A stretch of 64,000 bases of DNA from Sphingobacteriales bacterium 50-39. GTDB taxonomy: Bacteria > Bacteroidota > Bacteroidia > Chitinophagales > Chitinophagaceae. Both the position numbers and the translations under genes were made by a program. The notes under the pieces were generated by a model that was given only the letters and a program-made list of their open reading frames with translations, was not told the DNA's origin and searched no databases. Positions 44,261-53,847 of the stretch are shown here, piece after piece (position 1 is the stretch's first letter; each line of letters begins with the position of its first letter). The stretch lies in the NCBI GenBank assembly GCA_001898505.1, contig MKTZ01000027.1:1-64000 (forward strand), given 5' to 3'.

Positions 44261-44971
44261 TCAAAACTTATTTTTATTAATAAACTCCATAAAGCGTACC
44301 CTGAACTTCTCACTCACCGGTATGCGTTTATCGGCGATATAGACATGGTTGTCTTCTATTTTACTAAGCTGTTCATAGTTGATGATATAAGAGTTGTGCA
44401 CTCGGATAAACGGAGGCCTTAGCTGCTCTTCCATGTCCTTTAGCCGGCGGTAGATCAGCATCTGTTCCTGGCTGGTGGCCAGCCTTACGTAGTCCCGCTC
44501 CCCTTCGAAATAAAGGATGTCCTTTAATAAGATCTTCCGTACTGTTTTTCCGGATTTTACGAAAATAAATTCCGGGGCCTGTTCGGCATTTGGCAGGTAT
44601 TCCAGGCCGGGTTTTAAAAAATGCTGCTCGATTTTTTCGACCGATGCGAGGAACCGCTTTAACGTGATGGGTTTTAGCAAATAGTCGATGGTATGAAAAG
44701 AATAGCTTTCAACGGCATATTCGGAATAAGCGGTGGTGAAAACTATATTGGTTCGTGGCGGCAATAAGGTCGCGAGCTCCATGCCCGTAAGCTTTGGCAT
44801 ATTGATGTCCAAAAAAATAAAATCAACCGGGTTCATTTTTAAAAACGCCAGCGCTTCCAGTGCATTATAACATTTCGCCTTCAGTACCCAGGTCGTGCTT
44901 TGCTTTACCAGCAATTCCACCAGGTCGACAGCGTCAGGCTCATCATCAATAATTATACAGCTTAAATTCAT
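44261..44971 (-). CDS. LytTR-family response regulator
   Basis: This 236-residue protein has a receiver domain (1-120) with phospho-acceptor D55 (FIFLDINMP) and a C-terminal LytTR DNA-binding domain (about 133-235; IRVHNSYIINYEQLSKIEDN is typical). It overlaps the LytS-type kinase gene by four bases (44968-44971), so the two form a two-component pair. Targets are unknown. Confidence 0.9.
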   Translation of the reverse strand: MNLSCIIIDDEPDAVDLVELLVKQSTTWVLKAKCYNALEALAFLKMNPVDFIFLDINMPKLTGMELATLLPPRTNIVFTTAYSEYAVESYSFHTIDYLLKPITLKRFLASVEKIEQHFLKPGLEYLPNAEQAPEFIFVKSGKTVRKILLKDILYFEGERDYVRLATSQEQMLIYRRLKDMEEQLRPPFIRVHNSYIINYEQLSKIEDNHVYIADKRIPVSEKFRVRFMEFINKNKF

Positions 44972-45987
44972 GATAACGGAATTTTCAAAAACGCCGTGTA
45001 CAATTCTCCTTCGTCATCAATGGTTAGTTCAAATTTGTTACCGTACAACATCCTCAGCCTTTTGGTCAGATTAATGATCCCGAATCCACCCGGACTTTCG
45101 CCGGCCTCTGGATCTGCCTTACGATTGCGGGTGGTAAAAAGCAGATGACCATTTTGCTGAACCAATGAAATGGTTATTTGATTTTGTCCTATCGTCTTGT
45201 CGATTCCATGTTTGAAAATATTTTCAACAAAGGTCATAAGGAGCATCGGCGGAATGCGCTGATCCGGGTTGTATGCTTTTTTGAATTGAACAGAGGCGCC
45301 ATGCCGGATACGGATTCTTTCAAGCGCAATATAGTTTTCAATAAATGCCACTTCTGTGGACACAGGCACTTCATCCTTTGGGCTCTCATCGACAAAATAA
45401 CGCATAATGTCCGCCAGACGTTCGATCAGACCGGCCGACGGCGGATCGACTTTATAAACCCGGTAGTAAATGCTGTTCAGCGCATTAAAAAGAAAGTGCG
45501 GTTGAACCTGCAATTTGAGCAAATTCAGTTCGGCCTGGCTTTTTTGCAAAAGGATTTCCTCTGTCTGCTGTTTTAAACTGAAATACGCAAGGGCAATACG
45601 AAAAACCAGGCTAAGGACATAGATCAGGACCCCCCCGGGAACGTAACTCAGCAATTCACCCAAATGTACCGGGGCTGCTTTTATCAACCCAAAATACGCG
45701 TAAAGGATCATGCCTGTGTAACCTTTCAGCATTCCTGTTACAATCAAAAAGAGCGCTACAGAGATACCGTACAACAAATACCTTCTCTTCTGATAAAATA
45801 CCGGGTACAGTAACAGGATATTACCATATATAATGATGGCATACGATATCGTGTTGACAACCGTATAAATGGCTGATTTCAGCAACCCATCCATCGGTAG
45901 CAACGAAAAGAATATCAGTAACAACACCACGGTCCATATCAGCAGCTGGAGCTGAACAATACCGGGTGCCCGCCTCCATATCTTCAT
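44968..45987 (-). CDS. LytS-type sensor histidine kinase
   Basis: The protein has 339 residues from the ATG at 45987. The N-terminal part has about four to five transmembrane helices. The His_kinase (PF06580-type) motif LKLQVQPHFLFNALNSIYYR carries the phospho-accepting His, and the ATP-binding C-terminus has GGFGIINLTKRLRMLYG. It pairs with the LytTR regulator downstream. The ATG at 45987 is preferred because the upstream extension lacks a membrane-protein N-terminus. Confidence 0.9.
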   Translation of the reverse strand: MKIWRRAPGIVQLQLLIWTVVLLLIFFSLLPMDGLLKSAIYTVVNTISYAIIIYGNILLLYPVFYQKRRYLLYGISVALFLIVTGMLKGYTGMILYAYFGLIKAAPVHLGELLSYVPGGVLIYVLSLVFRIALAYFSLKQQTEEILLQKSQAELNLLKLQVQPHFLFNALNSIYYRVYKVDPPSAGLIERLADIMRYFVDESPKDEVPVSTEVAFIENYIALERIRIRHGASVQFKKAYNPDQRIPPMLLMTFVENIFKHGIDKTIGQNQITISLVQQNGHLLFTTRNRKADPEAGESPGGFGIINLTKRLRMLYGNKFELTIDDEGELYTAFLKIPLS

Positions 45988-46185
45988 GTTCAAAAATACT
46001 AACCTTTTGCGCCTTTCTCCACATAATTTATGCCATTGGGCCAATATTCTCTGCCATTGCCCCGCAAATTCAGACGGTCAGGAAAAAAGGCGCGAAAACC
46101 GGAGCGTCGAAATAATGACCGCTTTTATCGAAGTGATTTTAAGATTGGCTGCTGATCAAATAGTTTTATCATAAATAACGCAATC

Positions 46186-46731
46186 ATGAAAAAAGCAGCA
46201 CTCTTGTTCACCCTACTGGCATTGTGTTTCGCCAGCTCTTCGGTATTTGCTCAATTTCCACAGTCACAACAGGTAGCCGAATGGCAGCGGGCAAAAGCAT
46301 ACACCAAAGCCTACCTGGATGCTATGCCCGAAGATGGTTACGGTTTTAAGCCAACGCCAGAGATCCGCTCGTTCGCACAGCAGATGCTTCACTTATCGGA
46401 CGCCAATTATATATTTGCTACCGTCGCGAGTGATAAACCAAACCCCGCCGGCGAAACACCTGCCGCTCATAACGTCAATGAAAAATCGGTGTCCCCGACA
46501 AAGGAAGCAGTCACCAGGGCAGTGATGGATAGCTACGATTGGGTGATCAGCACACTCCAAAACATGACGCCGGATCAATTGCAGGGGACCACCAAATTTG
46601 GCAAACATGACGGTGTGACAAGAAGCTCACTATTTGGAAAGGCATTTGAACATCAAACCCACCAAAGGGGCCAAACCACCATTTACCTGCGGTTAAAAGG
46701 CGTGACTCCGCCGGCGGAACAGTTGTTTTAA
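46186..46731 (+). CDS. Exported DinB-family protein
   Basis: This 181-residue protein has a signal peptide ending near SSVFAQ, then a four-helix DinB-type fold: LHLSDANYIFATVA with a possible metal-binding His, and HQTHQRGQTTIYLRL with two more. DinB proteins are often metal-dependent thiol transferases, but the substrate is unknown; export is unusual but frequent in Bacteroidetes. It is divergent from the LytS gene and followed by the peptidase-barrel gene. Confidence 0.85.
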   Translation: MKKAALLFTLLALCFASSSVFAQFPQSQQVAEWQRAKAYTKAYLDAMPEDGYGFKPTPEIRSFAQQMLHLSDANYIFATVASDKPNPAGETPAAHNVNEKSVSPTKEAVTRAVMDSYDWVISTLQNMTPDQLQGTTKFGKHDGVTRSSLFGKAFEHQTHQRGQTTIYLRLKGVTPPAEQLF

Positions 46732-46825
46732 CCAGGACGGCCTAAAGATAGTTTTCTCATGTGTGACAACAAATAATCGAGGGCCTGTTTCTACAGACCT
46801 TACTCGTATATCAATCATTCCCTTC

Positions 46826-49800
46826 ATGAAATTACTTTTCTTTATACTGATTGCCATTAGCGGATACAGCCAGCCGCCTCCGGCGGTGCAAAATTTGCAG
46901 GTCATAAAAGGCCTGCACCCGGCAGAACTGTGGCAACATTTTGTCACCCTATGCTCAATTCCCCGTTGCTCGGGTAGTGAAGACTCCATAGCTTCGTTTA
47001 TTGGACAGTTAGCAACCGATCGTGGGCTTGAGACCTGCAGGTATCCATCAAATGATGTCCTCGTTCGTATCCCTGCCTCCCATGGGTTTGAAAACTATCC
47101 CTGGGAATGCTGGCAAGCTCATTTGGATATGGTCTGTCAATCAAAAACGGGCAGTCCGGCAGCGATATACCCTATTGTGCTTCATCGGGATGGCCCATTC
47201 ATAAAAGCAAATGGCACCACGCTTGGCGCCGATGATGGCGTTGGTGCAGCGGCTTTAATGGCGCTTATCAGTGATCGAAGTATTAAACACGGGCCCCTGG
47301 AGTTACTCTTCACGGCCAATGAAGAAAATGGCTTTATTGGCGCCACGGCGTTTGATTGCACCCAACTGAAAAGCAGGATGATCTACAACGTCGATTCCGA
47401 AGAAGAAGGTATCGTGACCGTTGGTTCCGCAGGTATCGGGCGGATGGAAGTCAACATCCCGGTGCGCTCTTCTGCAATGTCTGACAATGGGCACGTCTAT
47501 GTGATCAAAGTATCAGGCCTGAAGGGTGGGCACTCCGGCTTCGATATCAATAAAGGCCGTGCAAACGCTATTAAAGTAATAGCGCAGATATTGGAAGGGC
47601 ACCCTGAACTTAACGTGTTGAGCATCTCCGGTGGCAGTGCCATCAACACGATTCCCCGCGATGCTGAAACAGTGATTGCAACGTCCTTGGATAAACAATC
47701 TTTACAAGATGCGCTTAACGGAATTGAAAAGATGATTGCCGCAACAGATACCGCCGAAAAGGTTGTTTTTACACTTCAGGATACGACTGCGGAACAGGGG
47801 GCACGGGTAATGAACAGTACTGACAAAGACAGCGTCCTGGCATTGATCAGCAAACTTCCCAATGGCACGTTGGCCATGGAACATGGCAGTACCACATCCG
47901 TTCGCACCTCCAACAACGTTTCAATGGTGGGCATTCGCAATGATACTGTCACCCTTGACTGTCTTTTCAGAAGTTCCTCAAATAAAGATATCGACTCTGT
48001 ACTGTCAGTGATCGAAGCTCAAACTGTCAGCACAAACCCTACAGCCATTGCAAAGTTGGTCGCCCGGTATGCGCCATGGGAACCGAGCTTTGACTCTCCT
48101 TTCGTAAAAATGGTGACGGATACCTATGGACAGCTATTTCATAAAAAAATGATCGTTCAGACTATTCATGGCGCGCTTGAATGTGCTGTTTTTGCCAACA
48201 ACATGCCCGGTGCCCAGATCGTATCCATTGGCCCGACCGTCTTTGGCGCTCACACGCCGGACGAATCGGTGAATATGAAATCTGTTGAAGATTATTGGCG
48301 CCTGGTCCTGGCACTTCTTGGGTCAAACGGGTCTGTCCGGCAAGGCCCGAAAATATCCGGGACGCTAACCGACTCGCTCACCCATGAACCGATCCCGTTT
48401 GCAACGGTATCTTTGATCAATCAGCAAACCAAAGCCCTTGTTAAAGTGGTCCAAACCGACGCAAGCGGCCATTTCGCGCTTGGCAATGTGCCTGCCGGAG
48501 CGTTTGCCTTAAGGATCAGTTTTGTGCGGTACAACCCTATTGTCAAAGAAAATATCCTGATCGACCCCGAAACCGGTGATGTAGATCTGGGAACGCTGCT
48601 CATGACCGCGTCAAAGACCAATGTATTGAAAGAGGTTGTCGTCTCCGGCAAAAAGCAGACAATACAAAATGACGATGGCAAAAAGATATTTTCGGTGGAC
48701 CAGAGCCTGGTAAGCAAAGGGGGGAATGCGGCGGACCTGCTCCAAAACGTCCCCACCCTCCAAATTGACGCCAACGGTAACGTGAACCTCCGCGGATCTT
48801 CCAATGTCAACGTCCTCATTGATGGAAAACCTTCCATTGTTGGAAATGGAGATATTGCGAAGATACTCCAATCGATCCCGGCGGGCGCAATCGAAAGCAT
48901 CGAAGTAATACCCAACCCACCGGCCAGTTATGAGGCCAACGGTGAGGGTATTATCAACATCATTCTAAAAAAGAACAGCAGGCCCGGATTAAACTGCCTC
49001 GCGGATGTCGGCGGCGGTACCCGCGGAAACTATAACGCCGATGCAAGCCTGAGTTACCAAAGCGGCAAGGTCAACCTGTACGGAAACTATAGCTTCAAGA
49101 ATGAAAATACCATCACAACCGGGTACCAGAGCTATGTGTTTTTAAAGCCGGCCGACTCCGTCGTGTATACCACTGAAACTTTTCCATACGCTACCCGGGA
49201 CATCATACAGTTTGCAAAAGCCGGTATCGATTATTCACTCATGCCAAGGAGTACATTAGGTATATCCGCCAGTTTGAATTCGCGTAACAAGCAGGAGACA
49301 CAGTTCCTGAGTTTTACCGACTATAACGCAGCCGACGCCCTGATCGAGTCCTTCAACCGCTTTAACACGGTGAACAATAACGGCAGCAGTTATGAATTGG
49401 ATTTCGACTACAGGCAGCGTTTTAAGAAACCAAAAGAGGAGCTTGCGTTCAACTTCGCTTTTTCGTACGGCAGTTTCAGGGATTACCAGCAATATACAAC
49501 TCGTTATAATCCGATTAATGGCGTGCCATCATCCAACATCGATACCCCATTGATCAGTGATACCAGGCATAAGGCAACGAATTACAATATACAGGCTGAT
49601 TATGTTTTACCAGTCGGCAAATCAGGGCAATTTTCGGCTGGTTACCGCAGCCAGATTACCCTTGGCACGAATAACCAATACGCCTATAATGTGTTGAGCG
49701 AAGGCAAGACCCCTCTTTATGCCCTTACTGATCTCTTTACCAGCAATTACCGGGTGAATGCCCTGTATGTGAACCTTAGGAATCAGATCGGCAATTTCAG

Positions 49801-50725
49801 TTATCAGGCAGGTATAAGAGGAGAAGACAGTCGCCTTGACGCCACCTTTATGAGTTATGATGCAACGAATTCGCTAGTTGCCGCTCCGTTGATAGTACCG
49901 GTCAAAGGAATATACCCCACTGTGCTGCTCACCGAAAAGTTTAAAAACAAAACCCAACTACAGTTCACGTTTGCTCGCCGGATCTCGAAACCATCGGTAA
50001 GGCAATTCAATTCCACAACGGATTTTTCCGACCCGACCAATTACAACCAAGGTAATCCGCGACTGGTACCGGCAAGCGTTTCTGACCTGGAATTAGCATA
50101 TATTAAAACCTGGAAAAATATATCGTTTACCTCCGCCATCTACAACAACACGGTCATTAATGTGATTAAAACTGTTCAGGAGGCTCCGGTTAACGACGAA
50201 ACAACTACGAGACCCGAAAATTTAAAACGCGCTGTCACCACAGGGTTGGAATTTATCGGGCATTTTGAAATTTTGAAAAATTGGGACCTGACGGCGAACG
50301 CAAATATCTTTGACCGGTATAATGCAGCGGCCCCGCAATATGGTATAACTGCCAATAACGGGATCAGCTGGAATGCAAACCTCACCAGCAATGTAAGATC
50401 GGTACAAAGGCTGTCCGTTCAAATCCACGCAGATTATAAGGCTCCGTACATGAATTTACAGGACAGAAACCGCCCAAATTTTGGAATGGACGGAGCTGCA
50501 AAGTACGACTTCACCGGAAACAGAGCCTCGCTGAGTTTTAATGCTATTGACATTTTCAACACCCGGAAGCGGGCGATCTTAAGAACCAGCGATGATCTCA
50601 TTATCGATCTGTTCGTTCGGACGGTGGGATCCAGGGCGACGTTTACATTTACTTATCGTTTTGGACGTGACCCCTCCAAGCAAAGAGAGTCAAAACAAAT
50701 CAAGCGGATCGAGGACAATTCATAG
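46826..50725 (+). CDS. Exported PepD-type dipeptidase fused to an outer-membrane plug and barrel
   Basis: This single 1299-residue chain has a signal peptide (MKLLFFILIAISGYSQ) and an M20C aminoacyl-histidine dipeptidase domain (about 28-485). The metal and active-site residues are H99-x-D101, D136/D137 (GADDG), E166/E167 (NEENG), D190 and H476 (GAHTPDE). Next come a carboxypeptidase-regulatory domain (about 508-595), a TonB-type plug (about 605-710) and a beta-barrel to the C-terminus. The peptidase would sit in the periplasm under the pore and could hydrolyse Xaa-His dipeptides as they enter. No frameshift is visible. The ATG at 46826 fits the signal peptide. Confidence 0.8.
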   Translation: MKLLFFILIAISGYSQPPPAVQNLQVIKGLHPAELWQHFVTLCSIPRCSGSEDSIASFIGQLATDRGLETCRYPSNDVLVRIPASHGFENYPWECWQAHLDMVCQSKTGSPAAIYPIVLHRDGPFIKANGTTLGADDGVGAAALMALISDRSIKHGPLELLFTANEENGFIGATAFDCTQLKSRMIYNVDSEEEGIVTVGSAGIGRMEVNIPVRSSAMSDNGHVYVIKVSGLKGGHSGFDINKGRANAIKVIAQILEGHPELNVLSISGGSAINTIPRDAETVIATSLDKQSLQDALNGIEKMIAATDTAEKVVFTLQDTTAEQGARVMNSTDKDSVLALISKLPNGTLAMEHGSTTSVRTSNNVSMVGIRNDTVTLDCLFRSSSNKDIDSVLSVIEAQTVSTNPTAIAKLVARYAPWEPSFDSPFVKMVTDTYGQLFHKKMIVQTIHGALECAVFANNMPGAQIVSIGPTVFGAHTPDESVNMKSVEDYWRLVLALLGSNGSVRQGPKISGTLTDSLTHEPIPFATVSLINQQTKALVKVVQTDASGHFALGNVPAGAFALRISFVRYNPIVKENILIDPETGDVDLGTLLMTASKTNVLKEVVVSGKKQTIQNDDGKKIFSVDQSLVSKGGNAADLLQNVPTLQIDANGNVNLRGSSNVNVLIDGKPSIVGNGDIAKILQSIPAGAIESIEVIPNPPASYEANGEGIINIILKKNSRPGLNCLADVGGGTRGNYNADASLSYQSGKVNLYGNYSFKNENTITTGYQSYVFLKPADSVVYTTETFPYATRDIIQFAKAGIDYSLMPRSTLGISASLNSRNKQETQFLSFTDYNAADALIESFNRFNTVNNNGSSYELDFDYRQRFKKPKEELAFNFAFSYGSFRDYQQYTTRYNPINGVPSSNIDTPLISDTRHKATNYNIQADYVLPVGKSGQFSAGYRSQITLGTNNQYAYNVLSEGKTPLYALTDLFTSNYRVNALYVNLRNQIGNFSYQAGIRGEDSRLDATFMSYDATNSLVAAPLIVPVKGIYPTVLLTEKFKNKTQLQFTFARRISKPSVRQFNSTTDFSDPTNYNQGNPRLVPASVSDLELAYIKTWKNISFTSAIYNNTVINVIKTVQEAPVNDETTTRPENLKRAVTTGLEFIGHFEILKNWDLTANANIFDRYNAAAPQYGITANNGISWNANLTSNVRSVQRLSVQIHADYKAPYMNLQDRNRPNFGMDGAAKYDFTGNRASLSFNAIDIFNTRKRAILRTSDDLIIDLFVRTVGSRATFTFTYRFGRDPSKQRESKQIKRIEDNS

Positions 50726-50763
50726 GAGTGCACTGAACGCGGTAAAAAACAAAACATCAATAA

Positions 50764-51147
50764 ATGGAGACAATTATTTCAAAGGACGCACCACCGGCAG
50801 TTGGACCTTTTTCTCATGCCGTGTTATCAAACGGGCTATTCTTTTGCTCGGGTACGATCGGGATCGATCCAAAGACCATGCAACTGGACGGGAGCGGTTT
50901 CGAGGAGCAAATGGCGAGGGTGTTTGAAAATGTCAAAGCGGTGCTGGCGGTAAAAGGGTTGACCCTGGCAAATGTGGTAAAAGTAAACCTGTACCTCACC
51001 GATATGGCCAACTATTCAAAGATGAATGCGGCCTATGAGAAACAGTTTGGAACGCACAAACCGGCACGAACTACTTTGACAGTAGCGGGGTTGCCGTTAG
51101 GGGCAGTTTTTGAGATGGAATGCGTAGCAGAATATAAAAATTTATAA
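50764..51147 (+). CDS. ridA: RidA-family enamine/imine deaminase
   Basis: This 127-residue protein has the conserved C-terminal PARTTLTVAGLPLGAVFEME segment with the key Arg, and PFSHAV plus SGTIGIDP in the N-terminal half. RidA hydrolyses reactive enamine/imine intermediates of amino-acid metabolism. It begins 38 bases after the peptidase-barrel gene and precedes an amino-acid racemase. Confidence 0.9.
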   Translation: METIISKDAPPAVGPFSHAVLSNGLFFCSGTIGIDPKTMQLDGSGFEEQMARVFENVKAVLAVKGLTLANVVKVNLYLTDMANYSKMNAAYEKQFGTHKPARTTLTVAGLPLGAVFEMECVAEYKNL

Positions 51148-51164
51148 ACCAAACCAATCAAAAA

Positions 51165-51854
51165 ATGAAAACAGTCGGCCTGATCGGCGGAACTACTTGG
51201 CTTTCCACGATGGACTATTACCGCATCATGAACCAGGAAGTGAACCGCCAGCTCGGTGGCCTGCATTCCGCCAAATTGTTACTCTACTCGATTGATTTTG
51301 AAGAATTCAAAACGATAGCTGATGCGGGCGACTGGCAGACGCTAACCGATTGGTTTGCAGGCATTTCGCAACAGCTGCAAGACGCCGGAGCAGAAGCGAT
51401 CGTGCTGTGCGCTGTTACGCTGCATCTGATCGCTCCGGAACTGCAAAAACTTGTACAACTTCCCATTATCCATGTCGGTGACGCGACGGCCCGCGAACTT
51501 CGGGCACAAAACATCCACCGGGCCGTATTGCTGGGAACCAAATTCACGATGGAATCGCCATTTTTTAAAGATAAGCTCTTGGGACACGGTGTTGAAGTGA
51601 TGCTCCCCGATGCCGGCGAGCGACAGTGCATCCATCAAACCATATTTGACGAACTGGACAGGGGCTTACTGCTAAAGGAAACCAAAGTCCGTTATCTCGC
51701 CATCATCCAAAACCTGGTCGATAAGGGTGCAGAAGGGGTTATTTTGGGCTGTACCGAAATCCCCCTGCTGATCAAGCCCGAAGACTGCACGGTCCCGGTA
51801 TTCGATACAACGCTCATTCACGCCAAAGCCGCCGCCAGGTTTGCATTAACATGA
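51165..51854 (+). CDS. Aspartate/glutamate racemase family protein
   Basis: This 229-residue protein has both catalytic Cys positions: Cys in VLCAVTLHL (about 86) and Cys in ILGCTEIPLL (about 193), with the N-terminal GLIGGTTW motif. The usual ACNT around the first Cys is CAVT, so substrate preference may differ from glutamate racemase MurI. It overlaps the next gene by four bases (ATGA at 51851-51854), so the two are translationally coupled. Confidence 0.85.
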   Translation: MKTVGLIGGTTWLSTMDYYRIMNQEVNRQLGGLHSAKLLLYSIDFEEFKTIADAGDWQTLTDWFAGISQQLQDAGAEAIVLCAVTLHLIAPELQKLVQLPIIHVGDATARELRAQNIHRAVLLGTKFTMESPFFKDKLLGHGVEVMLPDAGERQCIHQTIFDELDRGLLLKETKVRYLAIIQNLVDKGAEGVILGCTEIPLLIKPEDCTVPVFDTTLIHAKAAARFALT

Positions 51855-52804
51855 TCGATATGACAACGAGTGAACACGACGAAACCGTCTTTATTATTGG
51901 CGCCGGCGCCATCGGCAAAGTACTGGCCGTTTGTCTGAGTAACGACGGAAAAAAAGCCGTCTTGCTGCGCGGCAGCGTGGACAATGGGAAAACACATCGG
52001 GAAAACATCCGGGTGACGCTGGCTTCGCAGGAAATCATCGAGGCGGAAGTAACGGTTGATTCGCTTAGCAACTACCGAAAATTGGATGGGTTGGTGGTGC
52101 TCTGCAATAAATCCTATGGCAATGCAGCTCTGGCTGATGCGTTAAGACACAAAATTGGCCATTCCCCCCTTGTACTCCTGCAAAATGGCCTGGGTGTGGA
52201 GCAACCGTTTATGAACTTTCCGGCTGTTTACCGTTGCGTCCTTTTCGTTACCAGCCAGCCGGTCTCGGATACCCAACTGACGTTTAAGCCTGTGGCGCTG
52301 TCACCAATCGGAAGGATCTCCGGCGGCGACAAAACATCCCTCGGCGACATCGTCGGCTTGCTTCATACGCCGCATTTTGGCTTTAGGGCCGAGCCGGACA
52401 TTCAGACGCTCATTTGGAAAAAGGCCATCGCCAATACGGTGTTCAATTCGGTCTGCCCGCTGCTTGAGACAGACAACGGCATTTTTCACCGAAACCCGCA
52501 AGCCTTGCAAATCGCGGAAAGCATAGTGTCCGAATGTTTGTCCGTAGCCGAAGAACAAGGTGTTCATCTTGGCCTGGCGGAAGTGATGGACAACCTCTTG
52601 CTGATCAGCCGCGCTTCGGACGGCCAATTGATCTCCACCTTGCAAGACATCCGGAACCACCGGCCGACGGAGATCGCCACGCTCAATCTGGCCATTGCCG
52701 GAATGGCCTCAACGGAGCAGGCTGTTATCCAAACCCGTTTGCTCGGCCAGTTGATTTTACTGAAATCCCAGATCGCTGCCGGAAAGGAACCCATGAATCA
52801 TTAA
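51851..52804 (+). CDS. Ketopantoate-reductase-like (ApbA/PanE family) dehydrogenase
   Basis: This 317-residue protein has an N-terminal NADP-binding fold (VFIIGAGAIGKVLAVCLS; GxGxxG), a catalytic region with KKAIANTVFNSVCPLLE and a C-terminal helical domain, as in the ApbA/PanE family. The exact substrate is uncertain; with RidA and a racemase nearby, an amino-acid-derived keto acid is plausible. It is the last gene of the apparent operon. Confidence 0.85.
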   Translation: MIDMTTSEHDETVFIIGAGAIGKVLAVCLSNDGKKAVLLRGSVDNGKTHRENIRVTLASQEIIEAEVTVDSLSNYRKLDGLVVLCNKSYGNAALADALRHKIGHSPLVLLQNGLGVEQPFMNFPAVYRCVLFVTSQPVSDTQLTFKPVALSPIGRISGGDKTSLGDIVGLLHTPHFGFRAEPDIQTLIWKKAIANTVFNSVCPLLETDNGIFHRNPQALQIAESIVSECLSVAEEQGVHLGLAEVMDNLLLISRASDGQLISTLQDIRNHRPTEIATLNLAIAGMASTEQAVIQTRLLGQLILLKSQIAAGKEPMNH

Positions 52805-52836
52805 GCTGCCCTATTCAACTCAATCAATGATTATTT

Positions 52837-53195
52837 ATGAAAAAGGTATTCATTTTAAGTCTCTGCATTTTTCTGACTTCGGAGCTTTTTGCCCAGCAAA
52901 CACCTGCCGATTCGATCAAACAAGCCATCAACACACTTTTTGACGCCATGCGTACGGGCGACAGCAGTTTGTTCAGATCCATTTTCACCAGAGATATGAT
53001 CAAGCAAAGGGTTTCAAATGACAAAAACGGAAAAGTGATATTGTCAACTGAAAGCGCAGATGATTTGGTAAAAAGGATCGGCGCACCGCACACAGCCATT
53101 GCGGGGTTGATGTTTTTCAGATGATGAGAACCGCGGCTGGCTGGAAGATATTTTATCTCGTGGATACCAGTCGGACGGATAATTGTATTCCATAG
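52837..53195 (+). pseudogene. Broken nuclear-transport-factor-2-like exported protein
   Basis: The frame from 52837 gives a signal peptide (..SELFAQ) and the N-terminal half of an NTF2-like protein, ending at a stop at 53122-53124. A second frame, open from 53121 to TAG at 53195, encodes RTAAGWKIFYLVDTSRTDNC, which fits the C-terminal end of the same family (GWKIxYLVDT). The intervening 35-45 residues are missing, so a deletion plus frameshift has broken the gene. Confidence 0.7.
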
Positions 53196-53273
53196 GTTTA
53201 TTTAAATTCTCCGGGATCTCCCACTCCGCAAAAATTTGCACCATTCCAATCGTGACCATGAACGGTGTAACAA

Positions 53274-53699
53274 TCACTTTGATGCCTCCACTCCATATCG
53301 CATTGCGGCTTCAAGTATATCGATGTTTATATCTTTTAGAGTTTTGAACTTGATGCAATACCCGGTCACGCTTGCCTTGCCTAGTGTTTTTCCATACGTT
53401 TTGGGTAAGTATGTCTTATCCCCGATGCCAAGGATATGAACAGAGATCCCGGATTTGTTTGCGAGTAAACCAATTTGAAAAAACTCCCTCGTAGTTCCGT
53501 TAGCATATCTTATGGTGTGAAACCCATATCCTATAGTAGGGTTGGTAATGGTTTTACCATCGCTGTTCTTGCCATCGAAGAACCATAATTTACATGATGG
53601 TAACACTTGAAGTGCGAGCTGGTGCAACACTTGCATTTCGCTACGTTTTGGTTCAGGCTGGCTGGTAATGTACTTTTTGATTTGTTCTTGTACGTTCAT
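53274..53699 (-). CDS. DUF1801-family protein
   Basis: This 141-residue protein has the DUF1801 pattern: an N-terminal YITSQPEPKRSEMQVLHQLA, then WFFDGKNSDGK, GYGFHTI and a C-terminal CIKFKTLKDINIDILEAAMR. The family includes YdhG/Fra-type proteins of uncertain function, with iron-related roles proposed for some. It stands alone. Confidence 0.8.
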   Translation of the reverse strand: MNVQEQIKKYITSQPEPKRSEMQVLHQLALQVLPSCKLWFFDGKNSDGKTITNPTIGYGFHTIRYANGTTREFFQIGLLANKSGISVHILGIGDKTYLPKTYGKTLGKASVTGYCIKFKTLKDINIDILEAAMRYGVEASK

Positions 53700-53847
53700 A
53701 TAAAATAGTAAATTACGGGTTGCTTAAAAATATAATGTTATAGCAAAATGGACGATGTGCAAATACGACAATTAAGAGGCGTTTTACGACAGTATGGGCT
53801 ATAATATCTACCTTTGCAAGGGCTATTTTACAATCGAAAAGGGATTT

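Noticed and set aside
48421-48915. A 164-codon minus-strand frame inside the peptidase-barrel gene
   Set aside because: It lies opposite conserved plug-domain sequence; no start signal or family match.
53044-53277. A 77-codon minus-strand gene over the NTF2-like pseudogene
   Set aside because: The plus strand shows clear NTF2-family sequence in both halves here, so the minus frame is a shadow.
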